From Flavobacteriaceae bacterium (GTDB lineage: Bacteria; Bacteroidota; Bacteroidia; Flavobacteriales; Flavobacteriaceae): DNA of 64,000 nucleotides. How positions within the stretch are numbered: the first letter of the stretch is position 1; each line of letters starts with the position of its first letter. The notes under the pieces are model-generated. The model had not been told where the DNA came from and did no database searches. It saw nothing but the letters and a program-made list of their open reading frames with translations. The position numbers and the translations under genes are program-made. The DNA is taken from NCBI GenBank assembly GCA_947483075.1, contig CANKLE010000008.1, forward strand, positions 62,001-126,000, in the 5' to 3' direction. Positions 37,912 through 47,277 of this stretch are shown piece after piece.

Positions 37912-38412
37912 ATGATGAAATCTTTTTACATCGAACTCAAATGGGCTATCAATTTTGGCATAGCTTTTTTGATCTGGATGATCATCGAAAAAAGTAGCGG
38001 CTTACACGACCAGCGAATCGCCGAATATTCTATTTACACCAATGTGTTTATTTTGATTACCATTGGCATCTACTTTTCTGCCTTGTTGGATAAAAAAAAA
38101 TCGATCTATTCTGGGCAAATGAGCCAAAGCCAAGGATTTATATCTGGCATTTTACTCACCTTGTTTATAGGCATGCTCACCCCTTTTTTGTTGCGCATTT
38201 CGCTTGCATACATTAGCCCTCACTTTTTTGAAACGATGAAAACCTATATGCTCAACTCGAAAAGAATGACTTTGGCACAAGTAAACTTATATTACACATT
38301 TCGCAGTTTTTTACTGCAAACCTTATTTTTGAATTTTTCATTGGGAATACTAAGCTCGGCCTTATTGTCGTTTGCATTACGTAATAAAAATACGCCTACT
38401 TATGAAAAATAA
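37912..38412 (+). CDS. DUF4199-like membrane protein
   Basis: This 166-aa protein has four TM segments (about 10-26, 44-60, 75-97, 132-156). It resembles DUF4199 family proteins of Bacteroidota in layout (ELKWAINFGIAFLIWMIIEK at the N-terminus, QGFISGILLTLFIGMLTPF in the middle). The function is unknown. The next gene overlaps its end by 11 bp. Confidence 0.7.
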   Translation: MMKSFYIELKWAINFGIAFLIWMIIEKSSGLHDQRIAEYSIYTNVFILITIGIYFSALLDKKKSIYSGQMSQSQGFISGILLTLFIGMLTPFLLRISLAYISPHFFETMKTYMLNSKRMTLAQVNLYYTFRSFLLQTLFLNFSLGILSSALLSFALRNKNTPTYEK

Positions 38413-38851
38413 TCGCTTTTTGTTTTTGGGGCTTAGCCTGTTCCTACTGTCCTGTGGAGGTTCTGTCTTGGTTATTAAAAATTGTGACGAGAAAACGCCT
38501 ACGCCAAAATTATCGGCCCAAAATACTTTTATACTAAGCGAATACAGCAAAGAAAAGCGCTACGGAACCGAAAAAGAATACCCCATCAATGTATTTTATG
38601 GTTCGGCCAAAAATGACAGCATCAATGTGCTGCGTTTTTTGAATGCTTTAGTCGGTCCTCATGGGGAAACACTGGCTTATACCAAAGTAAAAAGCTGTTG
38701 TCCTTTTACCAGCAAACATTCAGAAATGGGTGTAGGCCTTTTAGAACAATATGAAGTGCGCTGGGAAAATCAAAAAAAACCCTTGCTGTTGTATTTTAAT
38801 AACTACGAAAAAGGTCCTTTGTTGGTGCCTGTAGGCTTGCGGCTTAAATAG
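38402..38851 (+). CDS. hypothetical lipoprotein
   Basis: This is a 149-aa protein starting at the ATG at 38402 inside the end of the DUF4199-like gene. The open frame runs further upstream but would place the signal peptide internally. The signal ends in FLLSC (Cys18) followed by GG. The mature protein has a conserved-looking CC pair in KVKSCCPFTSK and ends in short beta strands. I do not recognise a family. Tight overlap implies co-translation with the membrane protein. Confidence 0.65.
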   Translation: MKNNRFLFLGLSLFLLSCGGSVLVIKNCDEKTPTPKLSAQNTFILSEYSKEKRYGTEKEYPINVFYGSAKNDSINVLRFLNALVGPHGETLAYTKVKSCCPFTSKHSEMGVGLLEQYEVRWENQKKPLLLYFNNYEKGPLLVPVGLRLK

Positions 38852-38907
38852 TTGGTTTAAACTCAATATAAATTACGAAAGCAAGCGCTAATTTCGTCTT
38901 GTATAAT

Positions 38908-38915
38908 TATCTTTG
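38908..38915 (+). promoter_or_regulatory. -7 box of kdsA
   Basis: TATCTTTG (TAnnTTTG) 19 bp before the ATG at 38934. An in-frame TTG at 38913 overlaps this box and cannot be the start of a transcript-borne gene, which supports the ATG at 38934. Confidence 0.55.
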
Positions 38916-38933
38916 CGGCAGCAAACTAGACCT

Positions 38934-39752
38934 ATGAATATAGCAGCAATTCCTCAAATTAAACATACCGAAAGCGGCAATTTCTTTTTATTGGCCGGTC
39001 CTTGTGCCATTGAAGGCGAAGAAATGGCCCTGCGCATAGCCGAAACCTTAGTTGGTATTAGCGACAAATTAGAAATACCCTTGGTGTTTAAAGGCTCATT
39101 CAAAAAAGCCAACCGTTCCCGTATTGATAGTTTTTCGGGGATAGGCGACGAAAAAGCCCTTAAAATTTTACGCAAAGTTTCTGAAACGTTCCTTGTACCT
39201 ACGGTTACCGATATTCACACCAACGAAGATGCTGAACGCGCAGCTCAATATGTAGATGTATTGCAAATCCCTGCCTTTTTGGTGCGTCAAACCGACTTAG
39301 TAGTTGCAGCGGCCAACACCGGCAAAACTGTCAACCTCAAAAAAGGACAATTCATGAGTCCTGAAAGCATGAAACATGCGGTACAAAAAGTATTGGATTG
39401 CCACAATCAAAATGTCATGGTTACCGATCGAGGTACCATGTTTGGCTACCAAGACATGGTTGTAGATTTTCGCGGAATTCCAACCATGCAACAATATGCA
39501 ACCACGGTATTAGATGTAACCCACTCCCTTCAACAACCCAACCAAACCATTGGGGTAACAGGCGGAAGACCCGATATGATTGAAACCATCGCCCGCGCCG
39601 GAATATCAGTAGGTGTAGATGGTTTATTTATTGAAACCCATTTTGATCCAGCCAATGCCAAAAGTGATGGAGCCAATATGCTGCATTTAGATTATTTTGA
39701 GGGGCTGATGACCCGCTTGGTTGCCATCCGCAAAACAATTGCTAGTTTCTAA
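38934..39752 (+). CDS. kdsA: 3-deoxy-8-phosphooctulonate synthase (KDO-8-P synthase)
   Basis: KdsA condenses PEP with arabinose-5-phosphate in KDO (lipopolysaccharide core) synthesis. The protein is 272 aa from the ATG at 38934. Conserved blocks are FFLLAGPCAIEGEEMA, PLVFKGSFKKANRSR, SFSGIG, LQIPAFLVRQTD, VNLKKGQFMSPESM, VTDRGTMFGYQDMVVDFRGI and IETHFDPANAKSDGANM. The Asn in KKANRS and the residues near the C-terminus should decide metal dependence but I did not analyse them. An outer-membrane-type gene follows 12 bp later. Confidence 0.96.
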   Translation: MNIAAIPQIKHTESGNFFLLAGPCAIEGEEMALRIAETLVGISDKLEIPLVFKGSFKKANRSRIDSFSGIGDEKALKILRKVSETFLVPTVTDIHTNEDAERAAQYVDVLQIPAFLVRQTDLVVAAANTGKTVNLKKGQFMSPESMKHAVQKVLDCHNQNVMVTDRGTMFGYQDMVVDFRGIPTMQQYATTVLDVTHSLQQPNQTIGVTGGRPDMIETIARAGISVGVDGLFIETHFDPANAKSDGANMLHLDYFEGLMTRLVAIRKTIASF

Positions 39753-39764
39753 TAAATCCCAAAT

Positions 39765-40628
39765 ATGAAAAGATCCTTGTTTTATGTACTAGCTGGCCTA
39801 TTGTTAGTTATAAGTGGTGCTTATGCGCAAGAAACAGTTAAATTACAAGATAAATATACGGCACACAACAAAGGAAAGTACTTTGTGTCCTGGGGTGGAA
39901 ATAGAGAAACGTTTACCAACTCTGATATCCATTTTACAGGTGAAAATTACGATTTTACTGTACATGCTGCAGCAGCTCACGATAAACCCAAAGGATGGCA
40001 TATCGATTATCTGAACCCCAGTAGAATTACGATCCCGCAAACCAATTTTAAAATGGGGTATTTCTTTTCCGATCATTACTGTGTAACAATTGGGGTTGAC
40101 CACATGAAATACGTGATGACACAAGAGCAAACTGCTTTAGTTTCTGGAACAATTAATTTACCTGCCGGTGAGCAAGGGGCAATTCATAATGGCCTTTATG
40201 ACAATACTCCAGTCGATTTTTCTGATGGTACTTTTTTGAAATTTGAACACACCGACGGACTAAATTACCTCAATACCGAAGTATCTCGTTTTGCTGATTT
40301 ATCGGATTGGTTGGGAATTACAAACACCGATAAAATTCAAGTTAATTTTACCGAAGGTCTTGGCGCCGGTATATTGTATCCCAAAACCAATACGACTTTG
40401 TTGGGCAAAGCCCGCCACGATGATTTTCATGTTTCGGGTTATGGTATTTCAGCCAAAGCAGGACTTAATGTGACTTTTTTCAAACATTTCTATGTACAAG
40501 GCGAATTCAAATACGGTTATATCAACATGAATGACATTCGCACCACCCAAAGTGCCGCCGATAAAGCCAGTCAACATTTTAACTTTTTTGAACGAATCGT
40601 CGCGGTTGGTGGGATTTTTAAAATCTAA
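39765..40628 (+). CDS. predicted outer-membrane beta-barrel protein
   Basis: This 287-aa protein has a signal peptide (KRSLFYVLAGLLLVISGAYAQ). Alternating hydrophobic residues and aromatic girdle-type segments are spread through it (FKMGYFFSDHYCVTIGVDHM, HVSGYGISAKAGLNVTFFKH, FYVQGEFKYGYINM), and it ends IVAVGGIFKI, a typical barrel terminus. It looks like a porin- or OmpW-sized barrel; no named family recognised. It follows kdsA closely and overlaps the convergent peptidase gene by 4 bp. Confidence 0.7.
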   Translation: MKRSLFYVLAGLLLVISGAYAQETVKLQDKYTAHNKGKYFVSWGGNRETFTNSDIHFTGENYDFTVHAAAAHDKPKGWHIDYLNPSRITIPQTNFKMGYFFSDHYCVTIGVDHMKYVMTQEQTALVSGTINLPAGEQGAIHNGLYDNTPVDFSDGTFLKFEHTDGLNYLNTEVSRFADLSDWLGITNTDKIQVNFTEGLGAGILYPKTNTTLLGKARHDDFHVSGYGISAKAGLNVTFFKHFYVQGEFKYGYINMNDIRTTQSAADKASQHFNFFERIVAVGGIFKI

Positions 40629-41989
40629 TTCGTTTTATCCCACAAATACATCAACGAAGTCATCGCTGCAGCGCCCAATTCCAATTCCCGTTTATTTACA
40701 GCATCAAATCGATCATTGGCCGCGTGGTGGTAATCGAAGTAGCGTTGCGAATCGGGCTGAAGTCCTATTTTTACTATATTGGGATCGTTTAAGGGACCAA
40801 TGTCGGTGCCTGAATGTCCTTTGCTGAAAATATGAATTAAATAAGGTTCAAATAAGGTTTCCCAGGCTTTAATTTGAGCAACTTGAGTGTCATTGGCTTC
40901 GATAGAAAATCCTCTGGGTGAGAATCCTCCCGAATCACTTTCTAAAGCGAATACATGTTGTTCCTTGTTTTTGACGGCCATTTCTTGGTATTTCGTTCCG
41001 CCCTTCACGCCGTTTTCTTCGTTCATAAATAAGACCGTTCTCAAAGTGTGTCTGGGTTTGTACTTGAGATTTTTGAGCAGTTCTAAAACCGCCATACTTT
41101 GCACACAGCCCGCTCCATCATCTTGCGAACCGTCACCCAAATCCCAAGAATCCAAATGTCCGCCCACCACCATAATTTGGTTAGGGAATTCAGTGCCTGT
41201 AATTTCGCCCACCACATTATAGGAAGTCACGTCGGCAAAGGTTTGACAAGATTGTTTAAAGTAAAAAGTAGCCGTTGGGTTTTCTTTGAGCAAACTACTC
41301 AATTGATTGGCGCCTAAAGTAGAAATAGCGGCAGTTGGGATGCGTTGCGCCACCGGTGTATCGCCGTAGTTGGTCATGCCGGTATGCGGTAAATCATCCA
41401 ATCTCAAATTCATAGAACGAACGATAACCCCTATAGCTCCCAATTTTCCGGCTTCTCGTGCGCCAGAGGAACGCTGATCGACACAGCTGCCATAGGCGTG
41501 AAAAGTTTCGATAAATTCGGGATTCATCGGTCTGTTAAAAAAAACTATTTTACCTTTTATTGCCGCTTCTCCCAATTGTGTCAATTCGTCTAATCCATGC
41601 ACTTCGATCACATTTGCCGAAAGTCCTGTTGGCGGAGTTGCCACCGACATGCCCAAAGCACAAATCGAAAAAGGAATTTTCTTGCCTTCCAATTGCAAAT
41701 AAGCTTGCTCCTTGTCGCCGCGCACCCACTTGGGCACTTTTACTTCTTGCAAATAAACCTTGTCTACACCCAATTTATTCAATTGCGATTGGGTATAGGC
41801 TACGGCCAATTCGGCACCTTTTGAACCAGACAAACGTTGGCCAATTTTATTTGACAAATCATCGAGCCAAGAATAACAGCTCGATTGAGTTAAGGCCGAA
41901 GAATAAATTTGTTTCAAGAATAGTTCGTCTGGCGTTTGTGCAACTAGCAACGAAGACTGTAAAAGCAATAGTAAGCCGATTTTTTTCAT
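40625..41989 (-). CDS. secreted M28-family peptidase
   Basis: This 454-aa zinc aminopeptidase/carboxypeptidase of the M28 family is like plasma glutamate carboxypeptidase. It has a signal peptide (KKIGLLLLLQSSLLVAQ), a PA-type insert (about 130-230: GKIVFFNRPMN ... GAIGVIVRS), and the two-zinc catalytic domain with GGHLDSWDLGDGSQDDGAG (His, Asp), the Glu pair in MNEENGVKGG, SDSGGFSPRG, HSGTDIGPL and a final YFDYHHAANDRFD. All metal ligands are present. It probably digests extracellular peptides in the periplasm or outside. Confidence 0.92.
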   Translation of the reverse strand: MKKIGLLLLLQSSLLVAQTPDELFLKQIYSSALTQSSCYSWLDDLSNKIGQRLSGSKGAELAVAYTQSQLNKLGVDKVYLQEVKVPKWVRGDKEQAYLQLEGKKIPFSICALGMSVATPPTGLSANVIEVHGLDELTQLGEAAIKGKIVFFNRPMNPEFIETFHAYGSCVDQRSSGAREAGKLGAIGVIVRSMNLRLDDLPHTGMTNYGDTPVAQRIPTAAISTLGANQLSSLLKENPTATFYFKQSCQTFADVTSYNVVGEITGTEFPNQIMVVGGHLDSWDLGDGSQDDGAGCVQSMAVLELLKNLKYKPRHTLRTVLFMNEENGVKGGTKYQEMAVKNKEQHVFALESDSGGFSPRGFSIEANDTQVAQIKAWETLFEPYLIHIFSKGHSGTDIGPLNDPNIVKIGLQPDSQRYFDYHHAANDRFDAVNKRELELGAAAMTSLMYLWDKTN

Positions 41990-42062
41990 AGGATTTGAAT
42001 AGAATTCAAAAGTAAATTAAATTGTATATACCACCGCTATTTGCTCAAGTTCTTGCATAAAA

Positions 42063-42091
42063 AAACTCCGAAAGAAATTCCTTCGGAGTTT
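42063..42091 (-). terminator. terminator of the sugar transporter gene
   Basis: The arms AAACTCCGAA (42063-42072) and TTCGGAGTTT (42082-42091) enclose a 9-nt loop. On the minus strand seven T follow. It lies 24 bp after the transporter stop. Confidence 0.85.
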
Positions 42092-42114
42092 AAAAATTGC
42101 ATTATGGCCTTAGA

Positions 42115-43551
42115 CTAGTGTCCGCCGCTTATTTTTTTATCAAAATCAATTCCTTGACTTTTAAGGATTCCGCTCACTTTCCATCCATAAAAAGCCAAAT
42201 AAGCAAAACAAAATACCCCAACAATATAACTGGATTGAATTCCGATTGAATCGGCAACAGTGCCTTGTAACCAACTTACAATTCCTCCACCCATGATCAT
42301 CATGATCAAGAAACTACTTCCTTGACTGGTGTGTTTGCCTAATCCGCTTACCGCTAAGGTAAAGATACAAGGCCATAAAGTACTGCAGAACAATCCAACA
42401 CTAATGAAGGCATACACAGATACCATTCCGCTGGTGGCCATCCCTGTAATTAAAGCTACTGTTCCTAATACAGAAAAAATGAGCAACATACGTGCCGGAT
42501 TTCCTTTACTGGCCATGTCGGCGGCAATTAATACTAATATGATCACCGCATAAATGTAAAATACGCTCAAATCGTGTTCGGCAACCGCATTGACAAATAA
42601 AAACACGCCAAAGGCCAAATAGGGCGCAATGAATCGCAATATTTTTTGCAAACTCATGTTGTCGGTAAAAGCTTCAACCGCTCCGGTCCAACGACCTATC
42701 ATTAAACTGGCCCAATACAATGAAATATAGGGCGCAATGTCTTTGGTTAAAAAGCCCAAATGTTTTTCCATATAAGCCGGCAAATTACTGGCTGTAGAAA
42801 CTTCAACGCCCACGTAAATAAAAATGGCGATCATGCCCAACACCAATTGCGGGTATTTTAAAGCCGATGATTTGGCAGTACTCGAATCTTCTACAGATTC
42901 ATCAATTGCAGCGGGGTGCTCCGGAAGAGAAGACAACTTCAATAAAATTGCCACGAGTAAAAAGGCTACTCCTAAAACCAAGTAAGGAATTTTAACGCTT
43001 TCGATACTCATTTCGGTATTGGCTGAAGATGCTGAACCAAAAATGGCAAAGCTCACAATTAGTGGACCAATCGTAGTTCCTAAATTATTGATTCCGCCCG
43101 CCAAAGTGAGACGTTGCGATCCTGTTGTAATAGGACCCAATGCAATAGCTAAGGGATTGGCGACCGTTTGTTGCAACGAAAATCCAAGCGCAACCGTAAA
43201 TAAACCGGATAACATTAAAGGAAATGAGTGCATATTAGCAGCAGGGTAAAACAACAAAGTCCCCAAGGCCGAAATAGTAAGCCCCAAGGCTAGCCCATTT
43301 TTGTAGCCGATTTTATTCACCAAATCCTTCCCTATAGCAAGAGAAACAAGCATGTAAATAATAGACCCAACCGTATAAGCAATATAAAAAGCCACCGACA
43401 CCAATTGACTTTGGCCTTGCGTTAAATCAAATGCTTTTTTAAATACGGGAATCAAAATATCATTGCTGGCGGCCACAAATCCCCAAAAGAAGAAAACGGT
43501 AACGAGCGGAATGAATTGTGCCCAATTGGTTTTAGTTTGTACTGAATTCAT
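42115..43551 (-). CDS. sugar MFS transporter (FucP/GluP-like)
   Basis: This 478-aa major facilitator protein has 12 TM segments, of the FucP/GluP sugar:proton symporter group common in Bacteroidota. Features are VTVFFFWGFVAASNDILIPVFKKAF at the N-terminus, LFTVALGFSLQQTVANPLAIALG, LAGGINNLGTTIGP, VEVSTASNLPAYM, WASLMIGRWTGAVEA and SQGSSFLIMMIMGGG. The GH97 gene lies upstream on the same strand, so import of glucose or a disaccharide released from alpha-glucans is likely; the substrate is inference. Confidence 0.88.
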   Translation of the reverse strand: MNSVQTKTNWAQFIPLVTVFFFWGFVAASNDILIPVFKKAFDLTQGQSQLVSVAFYIAYTVGSIIYMLVSLAIGKDLVNKIGYKNGLALGLTISALGTLLFYPAANMHSFPLMLSGLFTVALGFSLQQTVANPLAIALGPITTGSQRLTLAGGINNLGTTIGPLIVSFAIFGSASSANTEMSIESVKIPYLVLGVAFLLVAILLKLSSLPEHPAAIDESVEDSSTAKSSALKYPQLVLGMIAIFIYVGVEVSTASNLPAYMEKHLGFLTKDIAPYISLYWASLMIGRWTGAVEAFTDNMSLQKILRFIAPYLAFGVFLFVNAVAEHDLSVFYIYAVIILVLIAADMASKGNPARMLLIFSVLGTVALITGMATSGMVSVYAFISVGLFCSTLWPCIFTLAVSGLGKHTSQGSSFLIMMIMGGGIVSWLQGTVADSIGIQSSYIVGVFCFAYLAFYGWKVSGILKSQGIDFDKKISGGH

Positions 43552-43745
43552 AAGTAATTTTTTAAGTTGGTTTTGGTTAATTTTTTTTTGAATAGCCAGA
43601 ACAAGTTCCTTTTGTTCAAAATTTTCATAAATATAGGTTTAATATAAAATGACGACCTAAAATTCGTGAATAGTTATTAACGAAATCGATTTCATTGCAC
43701 TAAAGTTGCTTGTAATACAACGTTTGCGAAACACCCTATTCCAAT

Positions 43746-45842
43746 CTACTGAATCGGCTCAAAACTAATGGCTGTTCCCCCACCCGCGACTAAATTCAAT
43801 TCGATTTTAGATTTTGCCGTAACGGTAAGCGTTTTAATTTCATAGGCTTTGGGATTGGTTTCCCAATGGGCTGTTTTTGCGTCTTGGTAAATAATCGCCT
43901 TGTATTTTTGCCCTTTGGTTAAAAAGTCTAAAGTCAAGGTTGTTTTACGTGCATTTTCGTCGGTTATTGCGCCCAAAAACCATTTTTCTGAATTCTTGGC
44001 TTTCCGCACTACCGTGAGGTAATCGCCGGGTTCGGCTTCCAAATACTTGCTGTCTTGCCAATCTACCGCCACGTCTTTGATGAACTGAAAAGCATCGGGG
44101 TATTTCTCATAATTATCGGGCAAATCGGCCGCCATTTGGATGGGCGAGTACATCGTAACATAGAGCGCCAATTGCTTTGCCAAAGTAGTATGTACTTGTT
44201 CTTTTTTGTTTTTGTCGTAGACATTCATTTTGATCTCAAAAATCCCTGGGGTATAATCCATAGGGCCTCCCAACAAGCGGGTAAACGGCAAAATGGTTTC
44301 GTGCATAGGCGGATTGCCCATACTCCAGGCATTGAACTCATTTCCGCGGGCGGCTTCGGCGGCTATGTAATTGGGATAAGTTCGGTTGTAGCCGGTTAGG
44401 TGAGAACTTTCGTGCGAATTGACCATCAGTTTGAAATCGGCGGCGCGTTGGGCTACAAAATTATAATGATTCACCATGGTTTGTCCGTCGTGGAATTCAC
44501 CCCGCGGGATGATGCGTCCTACATAACCTGTTTTTACAGCAGGATAGCCATATTTAACCATGTTTTCGAAGGCGCGATCCAAGTGTCTTTCGTAATTGGC
44601 TACCGATCCCGAAGTTTCGTGGTGCATGATCATTTTGATGTTTTTGGCTTTGGCGTAGGCCGAAATTTCGGCAATATCAAAATCAGGGTAAGGCGTAGTA
44701 AAATCAAACACATCTTCTTTCCAGTTGCCAAACCAATCTTCCCAGCCGGTATTCCATCCTTCAACCAACACGCCGTCAAAGCCATTTTTGGCAGCAAAAT
44801 CAATGTATTTTTTGGTTTTGGCAGTAGTAGCACCGTGTCTGCCAGAAGGAATTAAATTGCCTGCCGCATTTTGGGCATTTTGCGAACCAGAATAATCCCA
44901 GGTCGCAACGCCCACATGCATTTCCCACCATATCCCAACGTATTTCATGGGTTTTATCCAAGAAGTATCGTCGAGTTTACAAGGTTCATTGAGGTTGAAA
45001 ATCATTTTGGAACCCACAATATCACGGGCATCATCACTCACCATTATCGTTCTCCAAGGCGATGCAAAAGGAGTGCGCAAATAGGCTTTATCTCCCAACG
45101 CATTGGGAACCAAATTGGAGGTAAATTTAAATTCAGCAGGCACTACATCGAGATGCATTACCGGGTAATTATTTACCGCGGCTTCAAATAGATTAATGTA
45201 CAAGCCGTCGGCCGATTTGAGTTGCAAAGGCGTTTGCACGCGGAATTTATTTTGAATCGATTTTAAGGCAATGCCGTTGTTTTTATTTACCAGATCGGTA
45301 TTGATTTGAGATATTTTTGATTCGGTATACGGGTATTCTTGGCTGTCGTAATCGCCGGGCAACCAAAAGGCTTTGTGATCGCCAGCCAGGTTAAATTCGG
45401 ATTTCTCTTCAGAGATCACAAAATAAGATAAATTGGCTTGCTTAGGAACTTCGTAACGAAACGCAACGCCTTCATTAAATACGCGAAAAATCAAATTCAG
45501 TTTGCGATCCGTAGCCATTTGCGTCAAGGAAATGACCAACTCATTGTATTGATTAAGGTATTCGGATTTTTCCCCTAGGACTGGCTTCCAACTTTCGTTC
45601 ACGCTGCTAGTTTTGGTGTCCGATACGGTAAAATGTGAAGCCAAATCGGCATTGTCTTTCAGGTAAATTCCCAACAAACTCCTTAATACAACCGGCTTAT
45701 TTTTGTAAGCAACGGTATAAGTTGGTGTCCCTTTTTCGGCCAATTGAAACGAAAGTGTACAATTGTGATTGGGCGATTGAACTTGTTGTGCAATAGAATT
45801 TAAGGCAACACTAAGCAATAGGATAAGCGTGATTTTTTTCAT
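43746..45842 (-). CDS. GH97 family alpha-glucosidase/alpha-galactosidase
   Basis: This 698-aa secreted glycoside hydrolase is of family GH97 (SusB-like). It has a signal peptide (KKITLILLLSVALNSIAQ), an N-terminal beta-sandwich (ESWKPVLGEKSEYLNQYNEL, FRVFNEGVAFRYEVP), a central TIM barrel with YVGIWWEMHVG, DGVLVEGWNTGWEDWFG, KMIMHHETSGS, and VNSHESSHLTGYNRTYPN ... EAARGNEFNAW, and a C-terminal domain. The Glu in HHET and in the ARGNE block suggest the inverting SusB type, but I could not align it to settle retaining versus inverting. It probably acts on starch-derived oligosaccharides. Confidence 0.92.
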   Translation of the reverse strand: MKKITLILLLSVALNSIAQQVQSPNHNCTLSFQLAEKGTPTYTVAYKNKPVVLRSLLGIYLKDNADLASHFTVSDTKTSSVNESWKPVLGEKSEYLNQYNELVISLTQMATDRKLNLIFRVFNEGVAFRYEVPKQANLSYFVISEEKSEFNLAGDHKAFWLPGDYDSQEYPYTESKISQINTDLVNKNNGIALKSIQNKFRVQTPLQLKSADGLYINLFEAAVNNYPVMHLDVVPAEFKFTSNLVPNALGDKAYLRTPFASPWRTIMVSDDARDIVGSKMIFNLNEPCKLDDTSWIKPMKYVGIWWEMHVGVATWDYSGSQNAQNAAGNLIPSGRHGATTAKTKKYIDFAAKNGFDGVLVEGWNTGWEDWFGNWKEDVFDFTTPYPDFDIAEISAYAKAKNIKMIMHHETSGSVANYERHLDRAFENMVKYGYPAVKTGYVGRIIPRGEFHDGQTMVNHYNFVAQRAADFKLMVNSHESSHLTGYNRTYPNYIAAEAARGNEFNAWSMGNPPMHETILPFTRLLGGPMDYTPGIFEIKMNVYDKNKKEQVHTTLAKQLALYVTMYSPIQMAADLPDNYEKYPDAFQFIKDVAVDWQDSKYLEAEPGDYLTVVRKAKNSEKWFLGAITDENARKTTLTLDFLTKGQKYKAIIYQDAKTAHWETNPKAYEIKTLTVTAKSKIELNLVAGGGTAISFEPIQ

Positions 45843-45873
45843 GGTATACTACAATTACTGAAATACTATTTGG

Positions 45874-47076
45874 TTATTTTTCATTTACATACTCTTGCAA
45901 ATAGGCAAATCGCGGCGTTAATTTTCCCTGAGCAGTGAGTTGTGCGCGAGCCAACAATTGGTCTTGGTCGTTATTAAAAAAAGCAGGAATTACGTGCGTT
46001 AAAAAAGTTTCGCCAAAACCCACACTGGCGTCGTTGGGCAATTCGCAAGGCAAATTATCAACCGACATCACGACAATAGCAGCCGGATGCATATAGGGAA
46101 CTTCTTGGTGTTCGCTGGGCAAATACCCAAAAAACGGATCGGCGATGGTTGAGGCACGCAGCGTGCAAGCAATGGGGCCATCTACATCACAGGAGATATC
46201 GGCCACCACGCGAATATTGTTATCCGATGCTTTCAGCATTTCTCTCGTGAGAATCGCAGGCGCATCATTGCCATAAAAATGCCCGGCCATAAATAGGTCG
46301 GCTACTTTCGAGAAACGTTCAAAATCAGAAATATAATCAGTGGGATTAGCGTAAAAATCCGCTTTAGACGAAGGGGTTCCGTCTTGGCGTTTGTTGTAAT
46401 CCAATACATCAATTTGCGTAAATACAGGCTCGGAATAGATTTTGGTTAAGAAATCGGTGGCACTCACTTCTTTGATTTTCATGCCGTCCAAAATTTCTTT
46501 GGCTCCCATGGCCACTTTGCCTTTTCCGGTCAATACAATTTTGATGGGTGGCAAGATTTGGCGTTTAAGTTTGGCAATGAGTGCGTCTTTGCCACTTAAG
46601 GTTTCGGCCTTGGGGATGTTGAATAATTCGTATTTCAATCCAAAGCCACGCAGGCCATTGTAAGCGCCGACAATTCCGGCGTAACGCCCAAAACCAATGA
46701 GGCGTTTGTATTGTGCATCTACAATGGTTTCGTGGTCGTATAGATCGATATTTTGGGCTAAAATGGCTTGCAACAATTTTCGGTTGTAGGGCTGTTTTTT
46801 GATGGTGTGCGAAAAGAAAAAATATTTTTTATTGGGAATCAAGGCGTCTACTGGCACTTCTTTCACACCAAATAACACGTCGCAATCGGATAAATCGGTG
46901 GTTACTTCAAACCCGGCTTGCTGGTATTCTTCGTCTGTAAACACACGGATATCAGACGATTCGACTTTGATCTCGGCTTGAGGAAATTGATTTTTTAGTT
47001 CGACTAAGGCTTGTGGAGAAAAAACCACTCGGCGATCTGGCGGGGTCTTGCGTTCTTTGATGATTCCGAATTTCAT
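45874..47076 (-). CDS. alanine dehydrogenase/LYS1-like NAD(P)-dependent oxidoreductase
   Basis: This 400-aa protein is of the alanine dehydrogenase / transhydrogenase / saccharopine-dehydrogenase superfamily. It starts KFGIIKERKTPPDRRVVFSP (conserved substrate-binding N-terminus) and has FFSHTIKKQPYNR, GFGRYAGIVGAYNGLRG and the Rossmann segment IKIVLTGKGKVAMGAKEIL; VVADISCDVDGPI is conserved. The ATG ending 47076 is chosen over an upstream start at 47103 because a promoter -7 box lies between them. Exact substrate not determinable; in flavobacteria it is usually annotated as a generic NAD(P)-dependent oxidoreductase. Confidence 0.82.
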   Translation of the reverse strand: MKFGIIKERKTPPDRRVVFSPQALVELKNQFPQAEIKVESSDIRVFTDEEYQQAGFEVTTDLSDCDVLFGVKEVPVDALIPNKKYFFFSHTIKKQPYNRKLLQAILAQNIDLYDHETIVDAQYKRLIGFGRYAGIVGAYNGLRGFGLKYELFNIPKAETLSGKDALIAKLKRQILPPIKIVLTGKGKVAMGAKEILDGMKIKEVSATDFLTKIYSEPVFTQIDVLDYNKRQDGTPSSKADFYANPTDYISDFERFSKVADLFMAGHFYGNDAPAILTREMLKASDNNIRVVADISCDVDGPIACTLRASTIADPFFGYLPSEHQEVPYMHPAAIVVMSVDNLPCELPNDASVGFGETFLTHVIPAFFNNDQDQLLARAQLTAQGKLTPRFAYLQEYVNEK

Positions 47077-47100
47077 ATTCCTTTTTGGATTTGATGGTCC

Positions 47101-47131
47101 CAAAGGTACATTTTTACGACAACCTTTTCAA
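47101..47131 (-). promoter_or_regulatory. promoter of the alanine-dehydrogenase-like gene
   Basis: On the minus strand TTG (47131-47129) is followed after 20 nt by TACCTTTG (47108-47101). The transcript would start near 47094, about 18 nt before the ATG. Confidence 0.6.
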
Positions 47132-47252
47132 CCTCAATTTTTCGAAAACTGGAAATACACGAATTCCTGAAAGTCAAAACATTAGCGCAAATAGTTAATA
47201 AAAACAGGCTCTTCGTTAATAAGTTACAGCCAACTGCCCTAATGCGTTTCGC

Positions 47253-47260
47253 TATATTTG
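47253..47260 (+). promoter_or_regulatory. -7 box of the serine hydrolase gene
   Basis: TATATTTG (TAnnTTTG) 17 bp before the ATG at 47278. It lies inside the longer open frame beginning at 47242, so that start is unlikely. Confidence 0.6.
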
Positions 47261-47277
47261 AATTTTTAAGATGCCAA

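Noticed and set aside
44055-44855. Two plus-strand open frames of over 110 codons inside the GH97 gene
   Set aside because: The GH97 protein is clearly real over this span; the plus frames are codon-bias shadows without motifs.
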